Source: Lachnospiraceae bacterium UBA4338 (lineage in GTDB: Bacteria > Bacillota > Clostridia > Lachnospirales > Lachnospiraceae). Taken from it: a stretch of DNA of 64,000 nucleotides. Under the pieces are notes generated by a model, which did no database searches, was not told the origin of the DNA, and worked only from the letters and a program-made list of their open reading frames with translations. The stretch lies in the NCBI GenBank assembly GCA_002393735.1, contig DGTK01000015.1, positions 62,001 through 126,000 on the forward strand. Direction: 5' to 3'. Below are positions 26,883 through 35,008 of the stretch, piece by piece. Made by a program: the position numbers and the translations under genes. How positions within the stretch are numbered: position 1 is the stretch's first letter; every line of letters begins with the position of its first letter.

Positions 26883-28847
26883 TTGATTAAAAGAAAAATA
26901 ATAAATAGAATATTTAGTTTTACTTTGGCAGCAGGACTTGCCTGTACTGCTGTTATGGCCGGATGCCAGAGTGCGGACAATGGTGATGGCGTTCAGGGCA
27001 CAAATGAGGAAAATGTGGTTATAACCACGGAAGATGGAGCGGCGTCTTCAGATAATGAAGGAGGCACGGGCGATAATGAGGTGCCCGGGGATTCCATAAA
27101 GGCAACATATCTTGGAGTTGTGGGATATGGAGAAGAGGAAACCAACTCTGAGAATAAGGATAATTTTACTTATTATTTTGATATAAATGGTGAAGAGAAA
27201 ATCTTTAGTATTGCAAATGATGAGAATTATTCCATTCAAAATAAACTAAAAGAAAAATATGAATATAACATTGTAGTTGAAGATGATGTGGTAGTTGATG
27301 TTACTGAGTGCGAGAAAGATGCCACAGGATATGAGCCGGTAGTTACTGGAACTCCCGGGGAGAAAACAGTTGGTAACTTTCTTAAGACTGCCATGGAACC
27401 GGTTGGAACCACGCTTTATATCTATGGCGGCGGATGGGACTGGCAGGATGAAGGCTCATCCATTCAGACAAGAACACTTGGTGTGTCGGATGACTGGATA
27501 AGATTTTTTGATGAGCAGGATAGCACTTATACATTTAAGGAAGTGGATGGAAATCCTGATAAGGCAGATCCTCAAAACAGTTATTATCCATATGGTGCAT
27601 ATAATGAATATTATTATGCAGGTCTGGACTGTTCAGGATATCTTGGCTGGACTTTATATAATACTTTTGAAACTGAAGATGGAAAAGAAGGATATGTGTC
27701 AGGTTCTACCGGTCTTGCAAAGAAATTATCCGAGTCAGGGTATGGAGAGTGGACACAGGATGTAAAAGTTCCAGAGAGTACAAACAATACAATGTTTTAT
27801 CCGGGATGCATAATGAGTCTTAACGGACATGTGTGGATATGTCTTGGAACCTGTAAGGACGGCAGCGTTGTAATTGCTCATTCAACACCTTCCCTGAGCC
27901 GCGATGGACAGCCGGGTGGTGGAGTGCAGCTTGGCGCAATTGGAGAAAATACAACCTGTGATGCCTATATTCTGGCAGACAAATATATGTCTGAGTATTT
28001 TCCAAAGTGGTATGAAAGATATCCGGTATCCCTTAAGGAGCCTTCGGTTTATTATTCTTTTGAAGGTGAGAAGGCGGGGCTTTTTACCTGGGATACTGAG
28101 GGTGAGATGAAGGACCCTGACGGAGTTATGGATATGACTCCAAGAGAAGTTCTGGAATTCCTGTTTGGAGCGAAAGAAGTGAGTCAGAATACAGAACTGC
28201 TGACTCCGACGGAAAGACTGGATTTAAATATAGGTGATTCCCCTTCCTGGGCATCCAAACTGGCCCCTGAGGACTGCGACCAGCTCTTTGTGGTGGCAGG
28301 ATATGAGAACTCCACAGCATGGATTACCATGCATGAAAAAGATGAGAATGGCAACTGGAAGATGATACTTACCACACCGGGATATATAGGTCAGGCGGGA
28401 CTTGGCAAGGAGAAAGAAGGGGACAAAAAGACCCCGAGAGGGTATTATTCCTTTAACAAGGCTTTCGGTATAGAAGAAGACCCGGGCTGCGCTCTGCCTT
28501 ATATACAGGTTGATGATGATATCTACTGGTCCGGAGATATGGAGGGTAATGCTCCCTATAACGAACTTGTTAATATAAATGAATATCCGGATCTTGATAA
28601 GGATAACAGTGAACATATAATTGATTATACTTATCATTACAGATATTGTCTTAATATTAGTTATAATGATAAGCATGTGCCTGGCAAAGGTTCGGGCTTA
28701 TTCCTTCACTGCTTCGGCGACAGAAAACCATATACCATGGGTTGTGTTGCCATTCCGGAAGAACAGATGTATTTTGTCATGAGACATGTAAAGGAAGATT
28801 GCGTGGTAGTAATTGATTCCATGGAGAATCTTGGAATTACATGGTAA
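26883..28847 (+). CDS. Lipoprotein with NlpC/P60-like and L,D-transpeptidase-like domains
   Basis: A 654-aa exported lipoprotein; the first residues end in AVMAGC, a lipobox with Cys28. After an acidic linker (about 30-75) and a small beta domain comes an NlpC/P60-like segment with LDCSGYLGW (nucleophile candidate Cys250) and NGHVWICLG with the matching His. The last 200 residues form a YkuD-type L,D-transpeptidase domain: His609 in HCFGDRK and Cys621 in YTMGCVAIP, close to the HX..SXGC motif with Ser replaced by Thr-Met. So one secreted protein may both hydrolyse and crosslink cell-wall peptides, in sequence order. It starts with TTG at 26883, with GGAGG at 26871-26875; the upstream frame lacks a better start. 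A GTGGTT palindrome encodes VVITT near the lipobox. Confidence 0.8.
   Translation: MIKRKIINRIFSFTLAAGLACTAVMAGCQSADNGDGVQGTNEENVVITTEDGAASSDNEGGTGDNEVPGDSIKATYLGVVGYGEEETNSENKDNFTYYFDINGEEKIFSIANDENYSIQNKLKEKYEYNIVVEDDVVVDVTECEKDATGYEPVVTGTPGEKTVGNFLKTAMEPVGTTLYIYGGGWDWQDEGSSIQTRTLGVSDDWIRFFDEQDSTYTFKEVDGNPDKADPQNSYYPYGAYNEYYYAGLDCSGYLGWTLYNTFETEDGKEGYVSGSTGLAKKLSESGYGEWTQDVKVPESTNNTMFYPGCIMSLNGHVWICLGTCKDGSVVIAHSTPSLSRDGQPGGGVQLGAIGENTTCDAYILADKYMSEYFPKWYERYPVSLKEPSVYYSFEGEKAGLFTWDTEGEMKDPDGVMDMTPREVLEFLFGAKEVSQNTELLTPTERLDLNIGDSPSWASKLAPEDCDQLFVVAGYENSTAWITMHEKDENGNWKMILTTPGYIGQAGLGKEKEGDKKTPRGYYSFNKAFGIEEDPGCALPYIQVDDDIYWSGDMEGNAPYNELVNINEYPDLDKDNSEHIIDYTYHYRYCLNISYNDKHVPGKGSGLFLHCFGDRKPYTMGCVAIPEEQMYFVMRHVKEDCVVVIDSMENLGITW
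27015..27028. repeat. GTGGTTNNAACCAC palindrome, copy 4
   Basis: GTGGTTATAACCAC, a perfect 6-2-6 inverted repeat, inside the lipoprotein coding sequence, reading Val-Val-Ile-Thr-Thr in frame. Confidence 0.6.
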
Positions 28848-28875
28848 AATTTACAGATTAAAGGAGTTTGGAAAG

Positions 28876-29361
28876 ATGAGTGAAAAAAGCTACAAAATTC
28901 CCGCTATTTTAGGTGCTGCATTTTATATACTTGCAGTAGTTATTGGCATTGTTATTACAGTAATTTATCTGTCTGTAGCCATGAGTAATACAAGTCTTCC
29001 TGGTTTGGGAGGAGCGGTCATTCCCTGGACAGTAATCAGAATGATTCTTATTATGATCGTTTATATTGCATCCATGCTGACAGTAATTCTGTATAAGGGC
29101 TCAAAACGCAGAATGGTTGGAGTTATATTGTTTATAGTTATGGGTTTGGTAGCGGTATTATCAGCAGCTGCCAGTTATATAATCAATATGTTTTTCTTAC
29201 GTACAATGACTTCAATGGCGATTGCTGCAACAAGCACTCTTAATAATGCATTGTCAGTAACCACATCATTGTTTACATTCCTTTCAAATCTTTTTATGAT
29301 AATGGGTATTGCAAGATTTGGTGTCTCCACTCCTGAAGAAGAACCTGAAGAAGATGCTTAA
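28876..29361 (+). CDS. Four-helix membrane protein of unknown function
   Basis: A 161-aa protein with four hydrophobic segments at about 8-32, 45-72, 80-105 and 125-145, and a short acidic C-terminal tail. No domain recognised. The frame is open back to 28813 inside the previous gene, but AAGGAG at 28861-28866 lies nine bases before ATG 28876, so that start is chosen. It follows the transpeptidase lipoprotein by 28 bases and could be co-transcribed with it, but the link is only positional. Confidence 0.7.
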   Translation: MSEKSYKIPAILGAAFYILAVVIGIVITVIYLSVAMSNTSLPGLGGAVIPWTVIRMILIMIVYIASMLTVILYKGSKRRMVGVILFIVMGLVAVLSAAASYIINMFFLRTMTSMAIAATSTLNNALSVTTSLFTFLSNLFMIMGIARFGVSTPEEEPEEDA

Positions 29362-29386
29362 GTAAGACCCTTAAGGAAGATGGCAC

Positions 29387-29415
29387 TTGCTAAATTAATA
29401 TAAAAATGATATTAT
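29387..29415 (+). promoter_or_regulatory. Sigma-A promoter before the 29472 gene
   Basis: TTGCTA at 29387-29392 and TATTAT at 29410-29415 with a 17-base spacer, giving a leader of about 50 bases. Confidence 0.6.
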
Positions 29416-29471
29416 GTGTTAGTGCTTTTTTTAGCAGTTATTATTTGGAAGTTTATTAAAGGTAGAGATAT

Positions 29472-29981
29472 ATGATTTTAGAAGGACTTAGTACATTTGG
29501 AATAGTGATGATTGTGATTACAGTCATTTTACTGATTGCGGCTGTGGCCCTATACTTTCTAGGCAAGAATGCCGAGAAGAAACAGGCAGAGCAGACTGCT
29601 GCCATGGAAGCAAACAAGCAGGTGGTCTCCATGCTGGTCATTGATAAGAAAAAGGTCAGATTTAAAGACGCAGGCTTTCCACAGTCAGTGGTCGATCAGG
29701 CTCCAAAGCTTAGCAGGTTCATGAAAGTCCCTGCAGTCAAAGCTAAAGTAGGTCCTCAGATTATTACTTTCATTGCTGATGAGAAGATTTTTGACAGTAT
29801 TCCGATTAAGAAGGAAGTTAAGGCAACCATTAGTGGTATGTATATTACAGGCGTTAAGGAATTAAGAGCAACCAAAGGTCCTGTAGAACCTCCTAAGAAG
29901 AAAGGATTCTTCAAAAAAGCTGTTGATAAGTTGCAGGAATCAGCAAGTGCAAAACCTCTTGAGAACAAGAAGAAAAAGTAA
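29472..29981 (+). CDS. Membrane-anchored small protein, function unknown
   Basis: A 169-aa protein with one N-terminal transmembrane helix at about 8-31 followed by a short Lys/Gln-rich linker, then a compact domain (about 50-135) rich in Val, Lys and Pro, and a strongly basic Lys-rich end (near 140-169). The basic tail suggests contact with nucleic acid or phospholipid. No family recognised. An extended TAAAGG-like ribosome site (AAAGGTAGAGATAT) precedes the ATG. It is a single-gene unit between a promoter and a terminator. Confidence 0.65.
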   Translation: MILEGLSTFGIVMIVITVILLIAAVALYFLGKNAEKKQAEQTAAMEANKQVVSMLVIDKKKVRFKDAGFPQSVVDQAPKLSRFMKVPAVKAKVGPQIITFIADEKIFDSIPIKKEVKATISGMYITGVKELRATKGPVEPPKKKGFFKKAVDKLQESASAKPLENKKKK

Positions 29982-30006
29982 TAATTATTTCAGTATGTTT
30001 ATGATG

Positions 30007-30035
30007 GCCTAATGACGAAAGTTATTAGGCTTTTT
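30007..30035 (+). terminator. Intrinsic terminator
   Basis: GCCTAAT (30007-30013) and ATTAGGC (30024-30030) form a 7-bp stem with a small AC/GT inner pair and a GAAA loop, followed by TTTTT. It overlaps the start of the next promoter. Confidence 0.8.
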
Positions 30036-30037
30036 CA

Positions 30038-30066
30038 TTGTAAATATGGCGGTTTGAGAGTATAAT
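30038..30066 (+). promoter_or_regulatory. Sigma-A promoter of the NlpC/P60 hydrolase
   Basis: TTGTAA at 30038-30043 and TATAAT at 30061-30066 with a 17-base spacer, immediately after the preceding terminator. Confidence 0.75.
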
Positions 30067-30100
30067 TATGTTGTGAGAGTTTGGGAAAGGAGGAGATGAA

Positions 30101-31486
30101 ATGCATAAAGTAAGACTTGATAAATTCGTTAAACGAATTACAAGTGTTATGATGATTGGCATCATAACCACAGCTACCATATGGTTTTTACCTATGGAAG
30201 CAAAGGCAACATCTTCTGCTCAGATTCAGCAGCAGCAGAATGACTTGAACAGTCAAATCCAGGAAAATAAAGAGAATTTAAATGAATTAAACAGCCTGAC
30301 CAATTCCCTTAGCAATGAGCAGGCCCAGGTACTTAGTGAGGTGGCAATGCTTCAGGCTGAGATAACTGATCTGATGACCAGTATTGATATATTAGAGGAC
30401 GAGATTGAAGCCAAGACTCAGGAAATTGCAGATGTAACTGTTCAGCTTGAAGAGGCAATTGCAAGGGAAGAAAAACAGTATGAAGATGCCAAGATAAGAG
30501 TCAAGGCCATGTATGAAATGGGAGATATGTCCTATTTTGGCCTGCTTTTGGAGGCAGGAAGCTTCGGCGAGATTTTTACCAGAGTTGAATATATAGACAA
30601 GTTATATGAGTATGACCAGAATCTTCTGGATGAATATAATCAGACAAGGATAGAGGTTGCTGAACTTAAAGAGACTTTGGAAAATGAAGAGGCAGAACTT
30701 GAGACAACCAAAGAGGAATGTTTGATAGAACAGGAAGCTTTGGAAGAGTCTGCGGCAGAACTTCAGGCAATTGCTGATGACTATGGTTCACAGATTGCGG
30801 CTGCCAAGAGAGAAGCGGCAGCATATGCGGCTGAGATTAAGAGACAAAATCAGGAATATCAGCAGCTTGAGGCACAGCGTCAGGCGGCAATTCTTCGTGA
30901 AGAGGAAGAGAAGAAAAAGAAGGAAGAGGCAGCAAAATTAGCAGCAGCCCAGGCTAATGGAACTAATTCAGGTGGCGCATCTTCTGTTAATATACTTAAT
31001 CCTGACGGCAGCGTAACTACAACAGTGGCAGGAGTGACAACGACTACGGGCGGAACTGCAACGACAACTACAACTACAGGCGGTGGTTTTACGGGAGACG
31101 CTTATACAGTGGATACCTCGATTATTTCCAATGCCAATGGTTCACAGGCAGGTAAGGACGTGGCACTTTATGCGGTGCAGTTTTTAGGTAATCCGTATGT
31201 GGCTGGAGGAACTTCGCTTACCAATGGAGCAGACTGCTCAGGATTTACACAGGCGGTTTATTCATCCTTTGGATATTCAATTCCGAGAAACTCTTATTCA
31301 CAGAGGTCGGCGGGAACTGAAGTGGCTTATTCGGATGCGCAGCCGGGTGACATTATCTGCTATGCGGGACATGTGGCGCTTTATATAGGCGGCGGCAAGA
31401 TTGTACATGCAAGTACGGAGAGATCAGGAATCAAAATCTCCAACGCCACATACAGACCGATTCTTTCGGTAAGACGTATTGTTTAA
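30101..31486 (+). CDS. Coiled-coil NlpC/P60 peptidoglycan hydrolase, PcsB/CwlO-like
   Basis: A 461-aa secreted endopeptidase. Residues 1-36 form a signal peptide ending near AKA. Residues about 38-275 are a long coiled coil with a compact knob (about 130-180) with the pattern RVKAMYE.G....Y..LLLEAGSFGEI, as in the N-terminal domains of PcsB and CwlO. A Ser/Thr/Gly-rich linker (about 285-335) leads to the NlpC/P60 domain with Cys379 (in ADCSGF), His424 (in GHVAL) and the third residue near His436. PcsB-type proteins are activated by FtsEX; an EnvC-like M23 protein adjacent to FtsEX elsewhere in the window has the same knob, so the two may share a partner. RBS AAAGGAGGAG. Confidence 0.9.
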   Translation: MHKVRLDKFVKRITSVMMIGIITTATIWFLPMEAKATSSAQIQQQQNDLNSQIQENKENLNELNSLTNSLSNEQAQVLSEVAMLQAEITDLMTSIDILEDEIEAKTQEIADVTVQLEEAIAREEKQYEDAKIRVKAMYEMGDMSYFGLLLEAGSFGEIFTRVEYIDKLYEYDQNLLDEYNQTRIEVAELKETLENEEAELETTKEECLIEQEALEESAAELQAIADDYGSQIAAAKREAAAYAAEIKRQNQEYQQLEAQRQAAILREEEEKKKKEEAAKLAAAQANGTNSGGASSVNILNPDGSVTTTVAGVTTTTGGTATTTTTTGGGFTGDAYTVDTSIISNANGSQAGKDVALYAVQFLGNPYVAGGTSLTNGADCSGFTQAVYSSFGYSIPRNSYSQRSAGTEVAYSDAQPGDIICYAGHVALYIGGGKIVHASTERSGIKISNATYRPILSVRRIV

Positions 31487-31491
31487 TTTCC

Positions 31492-31520
31492 TTGATAATC
31501 ATATATCAGGGTGTTATAAT
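31492..31520 (+). promoter_or_regulatory. Sigma-A promoter of the MinD-like ATPase
   Basis: TTGATA at 31492-31497 and TATAAT at 31515-31520 with a 17-base spacer. CCTTGATA/TATCAGGG in the same stretch (31490-31510) forms an imperfect stem, so the promoter overlaps a possible terminator of the previous gene. Confidence 0.7.
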
Positions 31521-31540
31521 TGTTTTTTGAGATTATTTTT

Positions 31541-31554
31541 AGGGCTTCGGCCTT
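31541..31554 (+). other. UUCG-loop hairpin at the ribosome site
   Basis: AGGGC-TTCG-GCCTT forms a small stem with a stable UUCG tetraloop, placed one base before the AAGGAG ribosome site (31556-31561). It may affect initiation at the TTG start. Nothing else supports a function. Confidence 0.3.
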
Positions 31555-31566
31555 TAAGGAGAAAGT

Positions 31567-32262
31567 TTGAGTAACAGTCAGAGAGAATTCTATATAATTT
31601 GCGGTCATTATGGCGTAGGTAAAAGTAACTTTTCCATCAATCTTGCAATAGAAAGAGCAAAGATGGGAAGAAAGGTTATTCTTATGGACCTTGACCTGGT
31701 TAATCCATATTTCCTTTCTTCAGGATATGAAGAACTGATGAATGGCTATGGAATAAGAGTAATCAAACCTTTATATGCAAACAGCAATGTAGATATTCCG
31801 GCGCTTCCGGCGGACATCAATGTGGCATTTGAAGATGATGCTGACGTTGTAATGGATGTAGGCGGAGATGATGCCGGTTCCACAGTGCTTGGAAGATTCC
31901 AGGAAAGAATCAATTCCATGGAATACAAGATGATATATGTGGTAAATAAATATAGAAACTTAACGCATACACCAAAAGAGGCAGCAGAACTTCTTGGAGA
32001 GATTGAACAGGCTTCAAGATGTCATGCAACTGCCATTGTGAATAATTCACATCTTAAGGCAGAAACAAAGGCAGAGACAATAATTAATGCGCTGGATTTT
32101 GGACAGGAAGTTGGAAATATTCTTAATCTTCCGCTGCTTGCAACAACAGTTCCAAAGAGTATTTATGAAGACGAGAGCAATAAGGCAGTTTTAAGTGAGA
32201 ATGAAACAAAAGCTGTCAAGTGGTATCCGGTTGATATTATTGTGAAGGCTCCTTGGGAATAA
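31567..32262 (+). CDS. MinD/ParA-like ATPase
   Basis: A 231-aa P-loop ATPase. Residues 8-20 (CGHYGVGKSNFSI) form a deviant Walker A with Lys19 and the fingerprint of the MinD/ParA/CobQ class; MDLDLVNPYF near 40-49 is switch I; and DVGGDD near 97 is Walker B-like. Other fixed points of MinD membrane binding are absent: there is no amphipathic C-terminal helix. It starts with TTG at 31567, set by AAGGAG five bases upstream. Just after it comes a 2-oxoacid:ferredoxin oxidoreductase cluster, so it may be a maturation or iron-sulfur loading factor for that enzyme; this is inference. The ORF is followed by about 70 bases with a possible second promoter. Confidence 0.75.
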   Translation: MSNSQREFYIICGHYGVGKSNFSINLAIERAKMGRKVILMDLDLVNPYFLSSGYEELMNGYGIRVIKPLYANSNVDIPALPADINVAFEDDADVVMDVGGDDAGSTVLGRFQERINSMEYKMIYVVNKYRNLTHTPKEAAELLGEIEQASRCHATAIVNNSHLKAETKAETIINALDFGQEVGNILNLPLLATTVPKSIYEDESNKAVLSENETKAVKWYPVDIIVKAPWE

Positions 32263-32334
32263 CCAGGGTTAAAGAGTCAAAAATATATAATGATATATTA
32301 GGGAGAAATAATCAGGAAGGAAGGTGACTTGAGA

Positions 32335-32541
32335 ATGGCAAGAATTATTGTTAACGAAGCTCTTTGTAAGGGTTGTGAAATGTGTGTTAACAACTGCCCG
32401 AAAGGAATCATCGCGTTGGCAACAGACCGAATTAATGCCAAGGGATATCATCCTGCAACATTAGTTGATGAAGAAAAATGCATAGGTTGTGCGTCATGTG
32501 CCACGATGTGTCCAGACGTGGCAATTACCGTAGAAAGATAG
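32335..32541 (+). CDS. 2[4Fe-4S] ferredoxin-like delta subunit
   Basis: A 68-aa protein with two CxxCxxCxxxCP motifs: CKGCEMCVNNCP near residues 11-22 and CIGCASCATMCP near 48-59, each for a [4Fe-4S] cluster. It is the delta subunit of the 2-oxoacid:ferredoxin oxidoreductase (KorD/VorD type) whose alpha, beta and gamma subunits follow. A TTG at 32329 is in frame but has only one base between it and the SD; AAGGTGA lies seven bases before ATG 32335, so ATG is used. Cytoplasmic. Confidence 0.9.
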   Translation: MARIIVNEALCKGCEMCVNNCPKGIIALATDRINAKGYHPATLVDEEKCIGCASCATMCPDVAITVER

Positions 32542-32559
32542 TAAAGGAGATTTAGAAAA

Positions 32560-33621
32560 ATGGCAGAGAAAGTTCTTATGAAGGGTAACGAAGCTTTAGC
32601 TGAAGCTGCTATTCAGTGTGGTTGCAGGCATTATTTCGGTTATCCTATCACCCCGCAAACAGAAGTTGCGGCATATATGTCAAAGAGACTTCCAAAAGAA
32701 GGCGGAGTTTTCTTACAGGCAGAATCAGAAATTGCAGCTGTTAACATGGTACTTGGTGCAACATCTGCAGGTGTCAGAGCAATGACATCTTCATCATCAC
32801 CAGGAATCAGCCTTAAGTCAGAAGGTGTTTCATACATTGGTGGTTCAGACCTTCCGGCACTTATTATTAACGTACAGCGTGGCGGCCCTGGTCTTGGCGG
32901 TATTCAGCCTTCACAGTCAGATTACTGGCAGGCAACAAAGGCTTTGGGACATGGTGATTTTCAGTTATTCGTACTTGCTCCTTCAACTATTCAGGAGATG
33001 GTAGACTTCGTATCACTTGCATATGAAGTAGGTGAGAAGTACAGAGTTCCTGCAATGATTCTTTCTGATGGTATGTTAGGTCAGATGATGGAGCCTGTTG
33101 AATTCCCTACCAAGAAAGAGGGCGGTGCTGAAAAGCCTTGGGCAACAAATGGTCACCAGAATAAGAGAAAGAAAAATATAATCAACTCATTATATATTCA
33201 GCCAGAAGAACTTGAAAACTTAATCAGAGAACGTTATCAGAGATACGAGCAGATTAAGGCTAACGAGCAGAGAGCAGAAGAGTTCATGATGGAAGATGCT
33301 GAATATGTAGTAGTTGCATTTGGCGCATCTTCAAGAGTTTCCAGATCTGCAGTTATGCAGGCAAGAGCTGAGGGTATTAAGGCAGGTCTCATAAGACCTA
33401 TTACATTATGGCCTTTCCCTGAGAAATTCATCAAAAAGAGCATCCCTAATACCAAGAAGTATCTCTGCGTAGAGATGAATATGGGACAGATGGTTGATGA
33501 TGTTAAACTGGTTGTAAACGGAGAAAGAGAAGTTGGATTCTTCGGACGTACCGGTGGTGTTATTCCTACACCTGCAGAAGTATTAGACCAGATTCGCAAG
33601 ATGGCTGGAAAGGAGAATTAA
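32560..33621 (+). CDS. 2-oxoacid:ferredoxin oxidoreductase alpha subunit (VorB/KorA type)
   Basis: The 353-aa alpha subunit, with the pyrimidine-binding YPITPQTEV motif near residue 26, the EAESE-type glutamates (QAESEIAAV, about 50-58), GATSAG near 62-67 and the SSSPGISL stretch near 81. Oxidative decarboxylation of 2-oxoacids to acyl-CoA with ferredoxin reduction, or the reverse. Sequence type agrees with 2-oxoisovalerate (VOR) or 2-oxoglutarate (KOR) enzymes; I cannot separate these by eye. It sits between the ferredoxin and the beta subunit in the usual VOR order. The C-terminal domain from about 240 is the Rossmann-like domain III. Confidence 0.9.
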   Translation: MAEKVLMKGNEALAEAAIQCGCRHYFGYPITPQTEVAAYMSKRLPKEGGVFLQAESEIAAVNMVLGATSAGVRAMTSSSSPGISLKSEGVSYIGGSDLPALIINVQRGGPGLGGIQPSQSDYWQATKALGHGDFQLFVLAPSTIQEMVDFVSLAYEVGEKYRVPAMILSDGMLGQMMEPVEFPTKKEGGAEKPWATNGHQNKRKKNIINSLYIQPEELENLIRERYQRYEQIKANEQRAEEFMMEDAEYVVVAFGASSRVSRSAVMQARAEGIKAGLIRPITLWPFPEKFIKKSIPNTKKYLCVEMNMGQMVDDVKLVVNGEREVGFFGRTGGVIPTPAEVLDQIRKMAGKEN

Positions 33622-33622
33622 G

Positions 33623-34378
33623 ATGGCAGTAGTATTTGAAAAACCAAAGGCACTTTCTGATGTGCCATTCCATTACTGCCCAGGATGTACACATGGTATT
33701 GTACATCGTCTGGTAGCAGAGGTTATAGATGAACTTGGAGTAGAGGGACAGACAGTTGGTGTTGCTTCCGTTGGATGCTCTGTATTTGCTTACAATTATT
33801 TTAACTGTGATATGGTTCAGGCGGCTCACGGTAGAGCTCCGGCTGTTGCAACAGGTCTTAAGAGAGCATTACCTGACAATGTAATCTTTACATATCAGGG
33901 TGATGGCGACCTTGCTGCTATCGGTATGGCTGAAACAGTTCATGCAGCAACAAGAGGCGAGAACATTACAGTTATCTTCATTAACAATGCAATCTATGGT
34001 ATGACAGGTGGTCAGATGGCTCCTACATCATTACCGGGACAGGTTACACAGACTTCTCCTTATGGCCGTGATGTTAAATATGCAGGCTATCCAATCAGAG
34101 TTTGCGAACTTCTTTCAACATTATCAGGTACAGCACTTGCACAGAGAGTTACAGTTGACAGTGTAAAGAATGTTAATATTGCAAAGAAAGCAATTAAGAA
34201 AGGTTTTGAGAACCAGATCAACAAGAGAGGTTACTCAATTATCGAGGTTGTTTCAACATGTCCTACAAACTGGGGCTTATCACCACAGGAAGCTATCAAG
34301 TGGCTTAGAGAGAACATGCTTGAGTATTATCCTTTAGGTGTATATAAAGATGTAACTGCAGAAGGAGGCGATAAATAA
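33623..34378 (+). CDS. 2-oxoacid:ferredoxin oxidoreductase beta subunit (TPP-binding)
   Basis: A 251-aa thiamine-diphosphate subunit. YCPGCTHG near residue 13 holds the Cys that coordinates a cluster in some relatives; the TPP motif begins at GDGDLAAIG (near 95-103) and ends with the NNAIYGMTGGQ stretch (about 121-131). The stop codon and the next start overlap as ATAATG, so the gamma subunit is translationally coupled. Lacks a fused cluster domain, as expected for the four-subunit form. Confidence 0.92.
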   Translation: MAVVFEKPKALSDVPFHYCPGCTHGIVHRLVAEVIDELGVEGQTVGVASVGCSVFAYNYFNCDMVQAAHGRAPAVATGLKRALPDNVIFTYQGDGDLAAIGMAETVHAATRGENITVIFINNAIYGMTGGQMAPTSLPGQVTQTSPYGRDVKYAGYPIRVCELLSTLSGTALAQRVTVDSVKNVNIAKKAIKKGFENQINKRGYSIIEVVSTCPTNWGLSPQEAIKWLRENMLEYYPLGVYKDVTAEGGDK

Positions 34379-34914
34379 TGGCTAAGACAATGAACGTATT
34401 ATTAGCTGGTTTTGGTGGCCAGGGTATCCTTTTCGCAGGTAAAACCATCGCCTACTCAGCACTTATGGATGGCAAGGAATTATCATGGCTTCCATCATAC
34501 GGTCCTGAGATGAGAGGTGGTACATGTAACTGTTCAGTAGTTGTATCGGATGAACCAATCGGTTCTCCACTTGTTACAACTCCTGATGTACTTGTAGCAA
34601 TGAACCTTCCTTCACTGGATAAGTTCGTTAATGCAGTAGTACCTGGTGGTACAATTTTAGTAGACAGCTCAATGATCAATAAGAAAGTTGAGAGAACAGA
34701 CGTTAACGTTTATTACGTTGATGCTACAAAGATTGCTGATGAGAATAATATGCATTCATGTGCTATTATCATTCTTATTGGTAAGATGTTTAAAGAACTT
34801 GGCTTCTGCTCAAAAGAAGCTCTTGATGCAGGTATCAGAAAATGTATTCCTGCTAAAAAGGCCGCTATGTTAGACCTTAACTTAAAGGCTCTTGAAATCG
34901 GTCAGAATTCATAA
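34378..34914 (+). CDS. 2-oxoacid:ferredoxin oxidoreductase gamma subunit
   Basis: A 178-aa gamma subunit with the starting FGGQGILFAGK motif (residues 12-22) and the PSYGPEMRGGTCNC stretch near 39-52 that are standard for the family. It shares a base with the beta gene, so these two are coupled. No further subunit follows: a 16-bp hairpin separates it from the regulator and acyl-CoA ligase genes. Confidence 0.92.
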   Translation: MAKTMNVLLAGFGGQGILFAGKTIAYSALMDGKELSWLPSYGPEMRGGTCNCSVVVSDEPIGSPLVTTPDVLVAMNLPSLDKFVNAVVPGGTILVDSSMINKKVERTDVNVYYVDATKIADENNMHSCAIIILIGKMFKELGFCSKEALDAGIRKCIPAKKAAMLDLNLKALEIGQNS

Positions 34915-34921
34915 TTAAAAC

Positions 34922-34964
34922 AACTTTCGCAGGTTAGGGCCAGGGGTTCTAACCTGCGAAAGTT
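34922..34964 (+). terminator. 16-bp perfect hairpin after the oxidoreductase
   Basis: AACTTTCGCAGGTTAG (34922-34937) pairs exactly with its complement at 34949-34964 across an 11-base loop. The following bases, ACTTTG, are a poor T-run, so termination is only one option; it may stabilise the upstream mRNA or act as an attenuator before the regulator gene. Confidence 0.6.
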
Positions 34965-35008
34965 ACTTTGATATTGTGTAAGGGGCACAAAATAACGGGG
35001 TAAAGAAT

